Shown in pieces: positions 23,991-35,281 of a DNA stretch of 64,000 nucleotides; position 1 is the first letter of the stretch; each line of letters begins with the position of its first letter. A program made the position numbers and the translations under genes. This DNA comes from Angiostrongylus vasorum (taxonomy: Eukaryota; Nematoda; Chromadorea; Rhabditida; Metastrongylidae). The stretch spans positions 434,001 to 498,000 of the forward strand of contig JADANN010000360.1 in NCBI GenBank assembly GCA_018806985.1, written 5' to 3'. The notes under the pieces are model-generated. The model saw only the letters and a list, made by a program, of their open reading frames with translations. It did no database searches and had not been told where the DNA came from.

Positions 23991-26900
23991 TGGGTGATTC
24001 AAACGGGCGCCAGTAAATCTTCCATTTTTCCCCTGTCGCGTGCAAGAGTAGCCCAGTGGGTTCTGCTCGCTCTAGGGGCTTGTCGTGCATCATATCTTTC
24101 TTCTAGGCTTCTCGTGAAGAACTCTGACCATCGAGTCGGTGGTCTTTCTGCAGTGCTTATAACATGCCGAGGAATCCAGTCACTAACGGCTCTTGCCCAT
24201 CAGTTGTCGTTCATACGCATTACATGTCCAGCCCAACTTATCTTCGACTGTTTGGCGTACAGAACGGCATCTTTGATTCTTGATCGTCGACGCAGATCGG
24301 AACTTCGGATCCCATCCCTTGTGTGAAACGGGATACATTCGTTACACATCGTCCTTTCGACTCCGCGTTCGACAACGCTGAGTGATCTTTCATCCTGCTT
24401 ACGCAGCGACCAAGTTTCTGACGCATACGTTAGGGCAGGAAGTAGTGTTGAGTCGAAAAGGTGGGCACGGAGAAAACCTTGAAAGCTCCTCAAGCCGCTC
24501 GTTTCCTTCTGCTCAGCTCTGGAGCTAAGTCGTTCATCATATTGATTTCCAGACCTAGGTAGACATAAATGGAGCATTTGGAGATATTCGTTCCGTTGAG
24601 CGTGAATGGAGCATATGAAACCAATCCGTTCTTCATGAACATCGTTTTTGTGAGATTTAGTCGCAGACCAATCTTTCCACAGGCTTCATCAAAGTCGACA
24701 AGCATACGTTCCGCTTGGCTAATGTTTGGTGTTATAAGGACGATGTCACCAGCAAAGCAAAGATGATATAACTGCCGAACATTGATTTTCACTCCCATAC
24801 TATGCCATTCCAATGTTCGCATGACGTTCTGGAGGGTGGCGGTAAATAATTTTGGCGAGATAATATCGCCTTGCCTAACTCCTCTTTTGACCTCAATGTT
24901 AATATCGTTGTAGAATTGTGATATCTTGGTTGTGAAATTTTTGTACAGCTCACAAAGAATCTTTATTTACTGAGTAGGGACTGCTTGACTATCAAGGGCT
25001 TCCATGACTGCTTCTATCTCAGTTGAATCAAAGGCCTTCTGTAAATCGATGAAAGTAAGACACAACAGTTTTTTGTACTCTCGCGATATTTCAACGAGCC
25101 TTGTTATCGTGTGAACGTGGTCCATCGTACTAAATCCTTTTTGAAACCCTGCTTGCTCACATGGCTGTCCTTCGTCCAGTGTTCTATCAATCCTGTTTAG
25201 GATGACTAGAGAGAAAAGTTTGTAGACGACAGAAAGCAAGCAGATTGGGCGACAATTTTAACTTATTATTTACTGCCTACTCTTTTTTAACGGCAGGGTA
25301 TGTATTGCGAAATATAACTTTAATGATGCTGAGATGTTTGAAAACTCCGACCGCAGGTGTCTGCGGTGGGAAACGAACGCGCTGTTGTCCTCTCCGGGGA
25401 GTAGCGCGCTCACTACCACACCATGCACGTTCTTCGTTTCGCCTCTCTCTGAGCTAGTTCTATGGATTTCTGCCATCAGCAATCACCCGTCAGCGGGATT
25501 GATCTGGGGAGCCCAAATCGGCAATGAACCCAGTTAAGCTGCGGCTTTAGTTATAATCACAATCTTAACCGTTTTATTTGGTTTACCGCAATCATCTTGG
25601 TTTTTTTAATTGGCGAAGCTTCGGTGGGCTTTGCGAATGCTTTTTCCCAGCCTCTGCAGCTTCGACCATTTCTGCTGCTCTTCTCTAACACCTTCTTTTA
25701 CCACCTGTCTGCCTTGTGTTGCAAGCTCGTGCGATTCCACGCTGGCGTAGCAGCTCAAATGTTTCTGGAGACACGTCTCTTGGTTATTTTCGAACTTTTA
25801 GCTTTCATAGCGCTAACGCGAAGATGTTGAATGAGCCGATCGTATTCCTCGTCGACGTTACCGACAACGGCATCTTCCCAACTGCCGACTGATGAATTGA
25901 ATAAATCCCAGTTTCCGGTGGTTCTGGAACTTCGGTTTTTGAATTTAGCGGCTTTTTTCTCCTTTCTGCGAGAAATGGAATCTTGCACGAAGGGGGATGG
26001 TGGTCTGATCTCGTGTAGAATTTTGGGGTAACAGCAACATCAATAAGGCAAAACCTTTATTTACTATGATGTGTTCTATTTCATTATGGTAGTCTCCATT
26101 CGGAGACTTCCACGCCCAGCGTGAGGGTGGGGGCTTCAGGGAATTACGAGTTACCATGGATGGTCTTGGTCGCCATGATAAACTCACATAGCCGCTCACT
26201 CTGTTCGTTCCACTCTAATCCGTGGGGTCCCAATATGACGTTCTTCAGAAGTTCTTCTTGGTCGAATCTTAACGATAAGATCTCCAATTGTGACTTTGAA
26301 GAATGTGTGGTCTTCTCTGTAGAACTTCTTTAAGTCCATATAGAACGCTTCGTCTTCTGCTTCGCCATAGTTTGATGTCGACGCGTGAACGACAAGTATT
26401 GTAAAAGCCGGCATTGATCCACATCTATTTAATTGTAAACGTGCGACTCGGGTTGCCAGTTGTTCGAATGAATCGATGTTCATGGACAAACTCGTGTTGA
26501 CGAGAGCGCCGACCCCGCCAACTCCTCTACTGTAGCATGTTCCGAAGAACAGTCCTTCTCCGGCGTCAATTACGGCGTTGAATGGGTGGAGTCATGTCGT
26601 CTCGGCCAGGCCGATGACGTCGTCCCTTATCCTTCTTTCTTGCATGACCAAGTCTTCTATGGAAGACTCGGATACTAGTGTGCGCACACTGTAGGTACAG
26701 ATCGTCATCTTGTTTGCGATTTAGGCAGCTTAGAATTGCCCTGAGGGTTTAATAGCCTCTCATTACTCGCCCTACCCAACGCTGCCGAACAGAGGACTTT
26801 CGGAGTCAAAGGAATGAGGCCCGTTTCTTTCACTGTGTCTAGGTTTTTTGATACCCACGTATAGCTTGCTGAGCTCTGAACGTGGGGGGTGGGTATACTC

Positions 26901-27268
26901 ATGAGTAGCTTACCAGTCTCTCCCACAGTGGACATGGAGCTTATTTGTTGGAGGCGACTCCTAACCGCCTCCCATATACTTCCCTGCCACTTGATTGCAG
27001 GCTTTTGGCCGAATTGACTCGTAGAATACAATCCGCATAAGCGAAAACGCACCCACACACGCATGCATGAATACGCCTAGCATATACAGAAAGTATGTGC
27101 CAAATCGGCGCAGCAGAAACAAGAAGTCCATCCCCCTAGATCCACCTGCGTCTCAGGGAAGCAATGGTCGCTTTTGGTCCGTGAACCCCCCTAACCGCCA
27201 CTTGGGGACGCGCCACGTAGCCTCGCGACTAACCGGCTCGAGATCCTTCATATGAGGGAGATCTGTGG
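23990..27268 (-). mobile_element. RTE-type non-LTR retrotransposon, near full length (copy B)
   Basis: Read on the minus strand, about 3.3 kb shows the RTE order. There is a 5' leader (27268-26700); an apurinic-type endonuclease (26700-25945: [32 protein letters not shown]); and a linker with KAHRSFAN (about 25600-25700). Then comes reverse transcriptase (25239-24490: AGFQKGFSTMDHVHTITRLV, LTFIDLQKAFDS), and a C-terminal domain (AGHVMRMNDN, RPPTRW, ending near 23993). The usual FADD catalytic box reads FAGD (24745-24756), so the polymerase would be inactive. Frameshifts and stops interrupt the ORF. A SINE3 occupies 25259-25550 and part of the N-terminal RT region is missing there. The 3' side has a short GGTGATACA-like repeat. 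Confidence 0.9.
25259..25550 (-). repeat. SINE3 nested in RTE copy B
   Basis: A long SINE3 copy in minus orientation, from TTATTTACTGCCTACTC to the 5' leader AACCCAGTTAAGCTGCGGC. It interrupts the RTE reading frame, so it inserted after the RTE. Confidence 0.85.
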
Positions 27269-27299
27269 AAGACAGAATTATAGAGGGAAAAAAGCACAC

Positions 27300-27381
27300 A
27301 AAGGGTACAAGGCCGTTGGGTGAGGGGATCGATCCTATGTGTGTGTTGCAAGGCGCCTCCGAATACTGCACCACACGCGCC

Positions 27382-27383
<2 letters not shown>
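27300..27383 (-). repeat. SINE1 head fragment
   Basis: Only the tRNA-like end of SINE1 is left, with the B-box complement GGGATCGATCC and the head complement CACACGCGCCCTC, directly joined to the AT microsatellite. Confidence 0.8.

Positions 27384-27468
<85 letters not shown>
27384..27468. repeat. (AT)n microsatellite
   Basis: About 85 bases of alternating AT with a single G interruption near 27425. It generates spurious IYIYIY open frames on both strands. Confidence 0.98.
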
Positions 27469-27470
<2 letters not shown>

Positions 27471-27471
27471 G

Positions 27472-27774
27472 GAGGAAATAACGGAGTGGTAGGTGATGCA
27501 GCCTATCAGAAAGGATGTGCCGCCCTCCACAATGCTCTCCTCCAGTCCAAGTGGGAACGCTATCTCCAAGATCGCAAGATCTGACTCGACCAGCAGCTCA
27601 CGACATTTATGCAGAAGACGAATTCCTCAAGGAACAGCCGAAATAAAATGCAAGATGTACGAAGACCTCTGAGGACGATAAATAGGAGAAAAATGAATGG
27701 AATGCAAGAAGTGTTGGCATCTGCACAGTAGATACGATGACAGCTCATGTAATGGTAATAATAATAAAAACGTA
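27472..27774 (+). repeat. SINE2a copy
   Basis: A tRNA-like head GGAGTGGTAGGTGATGC is followed by CAGTCCAAGTGGGAACGC and GACTCGACCAGCAGC, ending in A/T-rich AATAATAATAAAAACG. It lacks the central block seen in the SINE2b copies. Confidence 0.75.
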
Positions 27775-27928
27775 ATGTAACAGGCGAATAAATAAATATA
27801 TATGTACATATTTAAATATATATGACAATACGACGGATATTAAAAAATGAAGTAAAAATTCGTGGCAAACAGATAGAAGAAGCTGAATCACGAAGCGGAC
27901 AATACAAGGAACACTGTGAAACAGAGCC

Positions 27929-27934
27929 TTTATT
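27929..27934 (-). terminator. Poly(A) signal overlapping the CutA stop codon
   Basis: Minus-strand AATAAA starts inside the last sense codons: the coding end reads AAA TAA AGG, so the signal uses the stop codon itself. The 3' UTR would be only about 15-20 bases. Confidence 0.6.
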
Positions 27935-28425
27935 TGGTTTGATCAACGACCCATTGAGCATATGGGGATGACACTGCATCAGCTGCAATTGAAACAAAAG
28001 CTGGTACATCGTAAGTGTGGTTAGCCATAACGACTTTGTGGAGCTCCTCAACCCGCTGCTCTTGCGTCTTAAAAATCATGACCACTTCGGAATCTTCATG
28101 CAGCTTCCCCTCCCATTCATATCTAAATCAGCATTATTTGGATAACACCTGATCTCTCATCAATATTTGTAAAATACACATACATAGATGTCACACCAGG
28201 TATGATATTTACACAAGCCGCCACCTTGTTTTCCACTGCCGCCCTAAAAGTTATCTTTAAAATGCAAAAGACAGTTTGAAAAGCACAAATAAATAAAATA
28301 TCCACTAAAGCCCAAACTACAACAAACCTAGCAATCTTAAGGGCAACATCTTTCGAAGGAGCCGTAACATAAACAACACGAAGGTTACTCATCCGAGATA
28401 ACACTGAGCCCAGACTTGCAGCCAT
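27930..28425 (-). CDS. CUTA: CutA-family divalent-cation-tolerance protein
   Basis: Small trimeric CutA1 protein; the bacterial member affects copper tolerance and animal members are linked to acetylcholinesterase anchoring and remain poorly understood. Three exons on the minus strand: 28425-28328, 28243-28184, 28122-27930, with phase-compatible GT-AG introns, giving 116 residues. Signature blocks are VVYVTAPSKDVALKIAR, AACVNIIPGVTSIYEWEGK, EDSEVVMIFKTQ and HTYDVPAF (family form HPYEVP), then PYAQWV near the end. An internal Met (MSNLR, codon 12) is an alternative start and would leave out a short N-terminal extension with no clear signal peptide. ATTCAG lies 4 bases before the first ATG, which fits trans-splicing and supports the longer start. 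No neighbour gene appears linked; repeats lie on the downstream side. Confidence 0.93.
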
Positions 28426-28429
28426 AAAT

Positions 28430-28439
28430 CTGAATCAAA
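28430..28439 (-). promoter_or_regulatory. Putative trans-splice acceptor of CutA
   Basis: Minus-strand TTTGATTCAG ends 4 bases before the start codon, the usual place for a spliced-leader site in nematodes. Confidence 0.55.
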
Positions 28440-29089
28440 CAAACTTCCTTTTTGAAGTTCTTAATGAAAAAGTTACTCATTAAGCTGATAACGACCTACA
28501 AGAGGTATTCTAGAACAGAATTCCAAATAAAGAAAGTTTTGTATCCATCACGTATTCAAGGTAGAAGGCTTCATAAAGGCAACTACACTCTTCTTCTTCT
28601 TATGCAACAAATTTGGACTTGAAGTTTCTGCACCACATCAAGGTAACCCCACATGTACACCTCGTCCCGAGAGTCGACATTATTTTCTAGTTTATAGGGA
28701 ACCTATGAAAAACACTCTACGGACATTGAAAACTAGTTTCTGAAGGGAAGCTTTCTATCATGTCCCACATATCTTATGGAAAAAGTAGATGATTCCTCTC
28801 TATATTTTCTGTGAAATAAAGCAACTTCTGTTCGAAAACTAGTGTGCATCACAAAATTTAGTAAGCCCAGCTATGAAACTTTGGTAACAGACTTGATGGA
28901 CTGAAAACACTTTTGGTTCGTCCCTTTCGAATAGCCGACTTCCCAAAAAACTATTCAGCGCGTTTAAAATACGCAACAGGCTGCCAGATAGGTATAAGAC
29001 ACAGCGGTATTTGAGGAGGACTTGATTCCGCACAATTTCTGGAGCATTACAGTTGAAAAGTGACTATCATCTCCACAAATAAAGAGGCC
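28440..29089. other. Upstream of CutA, nothing recognised
   Basis: This should include the CutA promoter; no specific element was identified. Confidence 0.4.
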
Positions 29090-29345
29090 TACTCCATCAA
29101 TAATTAAGGAATGCGCCATGCATTCGCCTTCATTAAGAAGCGTTCGAGATGAATGAATGCATATCTGGCCTTTACAATGACTCGCGGTGGCCTACCGAGT
29201 ATCGAGCCAGTGATAGTGTCCTTCCAGACAAGTGCGGTCCCAATTTGCCGACCTCGGAGTGATGGAGGACTGGGTCAGTCAGAGGAGCGGGGATCGATCC
29301 TACGTGTATTACAGGGCGCCTCCAATCACTGCGCTACACACGCCC
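29090..29345 (-). repeat. SINE1 copy
   Basis: Minus SINE1 with TGAATGCATATCTGGCC, the B-box complement GGGGATCGATCC and the head complement CACTGCGCTACACACGCCC. Confidence 0.88.
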
Positions 29346-31237
29346 TGGCTTAGTGCAAGCTTACTCATATGAAAGTCAAAATGCATTAAAACCAATTTTT
29401 TCTGTGTTGAACAGTACGGACTGCAGTCAGCTATATCATGCAATGCACATTATCGTTGGTTCGATCCTGTCTTTCATTTTAGTTCAAGCTCCATTTTATC
29501 GCCAACGCGGAGGACGACCAACGAAACAGTTGTAGGAGACTAAATCACTAATAGAACTTATCAATACGAGCTGTAACAGAATATGCAGACCCCAGCTACT
29601 GACCAATCCCTCGTCCCGATTAGATGTGGATTTGCTTTCCACCAGTGTATCGAACTCAAGAACAAATTTGATATGGTCTTAAGTTATTTAAGGTCAGCCC
29701 AAATGGTACCAACACCTACGGTATTTTGGTGTACAAAAAAAGTGATCCTTATATAACTGCAGATATGGCTCAGTTTCAGTGAGGGACACTTATGCACGAT
29801 TTGCTCCATGAAATGACTAAGCCTGCACACCGGTCATCCCTACGCATGGGTTTCTTTAGCTGAGAGCTTGTTGCAGAGGAAAAACCATGTTACTACGATT
29901 TTTAGAAAGAACAGTAAACAGTAAAGAACTTCTCGTATGAATCACTGAAATGATGTTGGAGAGGAGACAATAAACAGAACAGCGTAACCAGAGTTTTGTC
30001 ACCTGAGGGTACAACTTCAAGAGAAAGGATAAAAAAGACATTATTATATACATAATTTATGATAAGACATTTGCGAAAAAGTTATCAGAACCACAGATGA
30101 CTAGAAACTAGGGATAAGAGGAAGCTCTTAGAGATCATAAGCGAACAGAGGGTGGGATCTACACATGGCTCTTCTTCAAATTGGTCACTCAGTTGTGCTC
30201 TATCCTAGATGTATCTTGGTATAGAGACCACGTGTGTGAAACGTCCATGATACAAAGCTTTGCCCAAGTCACCGATATAGTAAATTATTGGAAGCTTTAG
30301 GCAGCGAAAGCTCTTTTTACGCACAAGTGCATGGAAGATCTATAATGAATGGGTGCCGAAAACCTTTCTGAATGACCTCAAAAAGACATCTTGCATTCCA
30401 TTTAAAAATACGAATGCTTCCACATGTTCTAATTTTCATGTCCTTGAAGAAACAGGTACCAGAGGATTGAAAAATTATTCCGGTTATCCAGAAGTCAAAT
30501 TATTCAAAGTGTGCTCAATCGGTTCTCGCTTCCTCCAGCTACAGAATTTCGGTGTGTATCGACAGCGATGGATGCTTCCATAACTCGAGATCTCTCACTA
30601 TGCGCACGCAGTACATACGATACCAGAATCAGCAGGCAGTACACATATTGCCAGAAGTACTATTTTTTATAGCCAATACCAGTTATGTGGGAAGTTAACT
30701 TAGGATCATATTGTTTGGAAACTTGTCTGAAATGTACAAGTACCTGCACAACTCTAACCACCTAATAATTTTCTGGATGAATGTAGGCACCTCTATAGTG
30801 ACAGTTGGTAAAAAAAAAGTCTTCTGTGAAGATCTACAGCAGAGGAGCACCTGAAGGAAAAACAAGAAAGGATTTTCCAGGCATCCCAATGGAGCTGAAG
30901 AGATGGCAATGAACAGCACAAAAAGTTGGAGTCGTACGGTGTTGAAGTGGAAAGACAATAGGGACATTCTTATAAAGCGCACAAGTGACGATGCTACCTT
31001 TTCCACAATACACCAAAAACGCAGATTAGTCGGCATAAGTCACTCGACGTCAGGCCTACGTAAAACCTTTCTTTCAGTCAGCCACTCAGACGTGTTTGGT
31101 CATAGATCTTCGTATAGCGAACATGAGTGTAAAACGTGGCTGGATGTCTTCAACTTGGACGTATATTTGCAGTACATTGGAAAGTGGTATTTCCATGCTA
31201 GTGACTTCTCATTTAGTTTTTAAAAAAGCGGCAAGTG
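29346..31237. other. Intergenic, nothing recognised
   Basis: The longest open frames (30695-31036 minus, 30903-31223 plus) overlap each other on opposite strands and have no family match. Confidence 0.45.
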
Positions 31238-31515
31238 GATAAAGGATAAAGCTCTTGGTGTTGATGAATCCCTGAGGGATGGGCCATGCATTCGACTTCA
31301 TTAAGCATCGTTGGAGGTGATTGAATGCATAGCTTTACCTTTACAATGACTCGCGGTGGCCTAGTGATGTATCGAGCCAGTGCTGTTATCCTCCCAGACT
31401 AGTCTGGTACTAATTTGCCGGTCCCGGAGGAATGGAGGGCTTGGTGAGCCTGGGACACGGGATCGACCTCATGTGTATTGCAAGGCGCCCCCGACCACTG
31501 CACCATACGCGCTAC
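31238..31515 (-). repeat. SINE1 copy
   Basis: Near-complete minus SINE1 from AAAGGATAAAGCTCTTGG to CACTGCACCATACGCGC. Confidence 0.9.
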
Positions 31516-31869
31516 GGAAAAAAGCGGCAGTAGTGGACAAAGGTCATGAAACCATGTGAATGGTGTTACTAAGCACATATCAAAGCACTACGATTGCAAA
31601 CACGCTATAAAAACATGACAAGGAGGTCAGCACTAAATATCCCATTTAGTAAGGTAAGGTTTGCGAGAATAAGGTCCCAGTTATTCCGCCCCTCATTTCT
31701 AGCCAAATAAGTACACATATGAAACGTTGATTAAAAATGTCCCGCTCAGAGAAATCGGTAAGAGTGATTGAAATACACCGAACAGTCTAAGACGCAATGT
31801 GAACTCTGAGCGGTTGGTCTCCACGTGGGGTATTCAGAGTAAGACCAACTGAAAGCGGTCAGATGTCAA

Positions 31870-32035
31870 GAAGCCGTTTCGTCTTCAGTGCGACTGAAGT
31901 CTAGGTATCGTCGCTTTTCTGTTAAGGTTATGGAGGTGTTTGGCTGACTAGGCTTCAGTTAACTTCACCTTTCTATACTCTGAAGAAGGCGAAATCCTCC
32001 GAAACGTTAGCTTTTGTGGATAAATAAATAGCATA
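31870..32035. repeat. Second copy of the CCGAAACGTT foldback type
   Basis: The left arm has GCCGTTTCGTCTTCAG (31872-31887); the right arm has CTGAAGAAGGCG, then CCGAAACGTTAGC and GGATAAATAAATA. The arm order is the same as at 8.72-8.84 kb, with a longer spacer. Confidence 0.4.
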
Positions 32036-32085
32036 GAACATTGTGTGTGCTTAAAAAAACAGCGAATCACTAAGTGCACTTGCAC

Positions 32086-32385
32086 GAGGGAGGGATAGCG
32101 CAATGGTTAGTGATGCAGTCCAACAGGAAACAAGGTGCTGGTTCGATCCTCTGTCCAACGCTCTCCCTCAATTGACGTGGGAACACCTTAGGTCGCAATC
32201 TCTTAGATTACAGGAAGAATGGACTCGATTACTATTCTACAACCTTCACAAAAAAGACAAAACCCTCAATCAGCAGCCGAAGCGACAACCGAAACGCTAG
32301 ACAACCTTTGTACATGGCGAATACAGGGAAGGTGAATCGAGTACAAGAAATTCTGGGATTTAAAATTAATAAAAACTGACTGTAG
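32086..32385 (+). repeat. SINE2a copy
   Basis: The tRNA-like head has A box ATAGCGCAATGGTTAG and B box GGTTCGATCCTC. The body has GTGGGAACACC and GCAGCCGAAGCGACA and ends in AATTAATAAAAA. The central block is absent. Confidence 0.8.
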
Positions 32386-32560
32386 GAGACAGTACTGCTT
32401 AGGATATTTCAAAATTTCAAACCTGCTCATAAAAGTGTACTCTTCCTTGAAGTGCAAGCTTTAAGTGAAGGATTTCCTGTATGCATAACTAGCAACTGTG
32501 AAAATTGTCGAATGTGGGTACGAACTGCGACTTATATATCAATGTCCTTAATTCTACATG

Positions 32561-32935
32561 CTGGGGCGGATAGCACAGTGGTAGTGATGCCCGTCATCAC
32601 GAGCATGATGCTAGTTCATTTCCGCTCCGGGCCAACCAAGTCTCTCATCCTTCCTGGATCGGGAAATTGGTACCGGACTTGTCTGGGAAAACACCACTCT
32701 CTGCAGTCCAATTCGGAACGTTCCAGCTCAGCTATCCCAAGACTCCAGAGAGAACTGCTCGATCAACATTCTACGACATTCAAAATGAAAGGAGAATCCC
32801 CAAGCAGCAACCGAAGCCACACGTAAAGACTTGGAAGACCTCAGAGGATGATGGATGAGAAGGAACGAATTGGATGTGAGAAGTGCTGGGATCCGCCAAA
32901 TAGACGTGAAAATGGACCAAATAAAATAAAAACAA
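32561..32935 (+). repeat. SINE2b copy with central block
   Basis: Head GGCGGATAGCACAGTGGTAG, then a degraded B box (AGTTCATTTCCG). The central block AAATTGGTACCGGACTTGTC (32664 on) is shared with SINE1. The SINE2-type body and an A-rich end AAATAAAATAAAAAC follow. Confidence 0.85.
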
Positions 32936-33065
32936 AAAAGAATAATTCCACATGAGAAAAGCAAATTGTACGTACGCATAAGTTACGAATTGCAGAATAC
33001 AAAAGGAATTCTTTGAGCATAACCTTTAAAATATCAGTGAAAGATTGTGACAATAAGACTTAATA

Positions 33066-33351
33066 AAAAGGATAAATGACAAAAACCCTCCGCGTTGATC
33101 AATCCCTTAGGGATGCGCCATGCATTCGACTTCATCAAGCATCGTTGGAGGTGACTGAATGCATATCTGGCCTTTACAATGACTCGCGATGGCCGGCCTA
33201 CTAATGTATCGAGCCAGTGCTGCTACCCTCCTACACTAGTCTGCTACTAGTTTGTCGCCCGGAGGAATGGAGCGCTTGGTAGGCCTGGGACACGGGATCG
33301 ACCTCATGTGTATTGCAAAGCGCCCGTGATCATTGCGCCACACGCACCCCT
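33066..33351 (-). repeat. SINE1 copy
   Basis: Minus SINE1 from AAAAAGGATAAATG to GCGCCACACGCACC. The central block is altered to GTCTGCTACTAGTTTG. Confidence 0.85.
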
Positions 33352-33469
33352 ATAAGCCTTGATAACTGTTTACAAAACACACACTGTGTTGAAGCACACT
33401 GCTTATGAACCCATACTCTGCGAGCATCTAACTACTCTGAAACTCCTCAGTGAGTTATCAACCACGAAA

Positions 33470-33676
33470 ACGAAAGCCGTGGCTGGTGTGCCATGCACTC
33501 TACTTCATCAAGGTAGAAGTGACTGAATGCATATCTGGCCAAGTTAGTGTTGCTATCCTCCCGGACAAGGACGGTACCATAGCACGAGCGTAGAGGGCCT
33601 TGGTGAGCCCAGTGGTGGGATCGAACCAACGACCACATGTGTTTTGCGTGGCACCTCTAGCCACTGCACTGCATAA
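33470..33676 (-). repeat. SINE1 copy, degenerate
   Basis: An internally shortened minus SINE1 is recognised from GTGACTGAATGCATATCTGG, CTTGGTGAGCCC and GGGATCGAACC. Confidence 0.7.
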
Positions 33677-33802
33677 GTTCTTATTTATTTACCATCTCAT
33701 CGTAGCAAAAACCTCTCTCTAGATGCTAAACAACATGTGTCGGACAACCTATCAGTTGAATACAAAAACGCGACCAAAACTTCATGTCGCAAAATAAAAC
33801 CC

Positions 33803-34000
33803 TTTTATTTAATGCCTACTAGTTTTTCACGGCAAGATGTGATGTGCAATACAACACAATGATGCTGAGATATTTGAAAAACTCCGGACCGCAGGTGTCT
33901 ACGGTGGGGATCGAACACGGTATTACCCTTTCCGAAAGCTAACGTGTTCACCACCACACCATGCCGGCCCTTCGTCTCGCCTTTCTCTCAGCCATGTTTT
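33803..34000 (-). repeat. SINE3 copy
   Basis: Minus SINE3: TTTATTTAATGCCTACTAG, CTCCGGACCGCAGGTGTC, B-box complement GGGGATCGAACAC, head complement CACCACACCATG. Confidence 0.88.
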
Positions 34001-34317
34001 AAGCCAAATCTACAACGTACTCCGTCCACTTTGCCCTTCCCTCAAGTATGCATTGTGTACAATGCATCACGGACGCTGTGGTATGGCGGAATCGAAAGCA
34101 CAGCACTCCACCAAGGGATTGTTCAACGCCATGCGCTTTTTATAACCAATTTGTTCGTTTTCAAATTGCTATTATTAATAAATGAATTGTGCATCTAAAA
34201 ATCAACACTTCTCCCTCCTACCGCAACAAATCTCTTATGTGTAGAGCGACGGAGCCGAAACTTAACAGAAGCGACTGTGTATAAGAGACAAAACAAATGT
34301 TACAAGACACTAAAAAC

Positions 34318-34700
34318 TACTACGAGGCGGATAGCACGGTGGTAGCGATGTCTGTCATCACAAGCATGGTGCCAGTTCGATTCCGCTCTGGGCGAAGCCT
34401 CTCATCCCTACGGGGCTTGGAAAATTGGTACCGGACTTCTCTGGGAAAAAATCACTCCCTGCAATCCAATTGGGAACGCACTAGCCCGGTTATCTCAGGA
34501 CTCCAATCGCTCGACCAGCATTCTTCGACATCCAAGATGAAGTGAAAATCTTCAAGCAGCAACCGAAGCCACACGTTGAAACTCGGAAGACCTTAATGGA
34601 CGATGGATGCAAACAAATGAATTGGATGTGGGAATTGCTGGGATCTGCATAGTAGGCAGTGAAAATGGATCAAATAAAAAATAAAAAATAAAAAAACTAT
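34318..34700 (+). repeat. SINE2b copy with central block
   Basis: Head GGCGGATAGCACGGTGGTAG with a strong B box AGTTCGATTCCG. Next come the central block AAATTGGTACCGGACTTC (34423 on) and the body GTCCATTAAGGTCTTCC in complement. The end is (AAAAAAT)n. Confidence 0.88.
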
Positions 34701-35002
34701 GAGCGCTAGCTTCTCTTACTTGGTTGTGAATAGAAAAAGGGGATGTTGTACTGGACAACACCCCTACATTAAAAAAGTGATAAAACTTGTGATGAAACAC
34801 CCTCGTTAACAAAAAACCTTACTTCAAAACTGAACATGAAAATTTGGTGCAGAACTCTGTCAGGCTACACTAAATCGGCCACGTATAACGAAAACGAAAT
34901 GGTCCTAACTTCTACCTGAATTACCCCTGTTAACATTGCCATAAACTGTGATGTGCATGGTCGCATTTCCCTATTAAAAACTTAGGGTTTAACGGATGTT
35001 TA

Positions 35003-35281
35003 ATAAAGGATTAAGCCCTCGGCGTTGATCAATTCCTTAGGGATGCGTCACACATTCGACTTCATTAAGGATCATTGGAGGTGACTGAATGTATATCTGG
35101 TCTTTACAGTGACTCGCGGTGGCCTACCAATGTATCGAGCCAGTGCTGCTATACTCGCAGACAAGTGTGGTACCACCTTGCCGACCCCCCGAAGGGATGG
35201 AGGGCTTGGTGGGCCAGGGGCACGGAGATCGATCGCTTGCGTAATGCAGGGCGCCTCAGACCACTGCTCTGCACGCGACCA
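35003..35281 (-). repeat. SINE1 copy
   Basis: Minus SINE1 from TAATAAAGGATTAAGCCCTC to CACTGCTCTGCACGCG. Confidence 0.88.

Noticed and set aside
27153..27584. Open frames of IYIYIY composition on both strands
   Set aside because: They are translations of the (AT)n microsatellite.
32100..32165. Possible tRNA gene
   Set aside because: Part of a SINE2a copy, with a SINE body and an A-rich end downstream and no acceptor-stem pairing that I could find.
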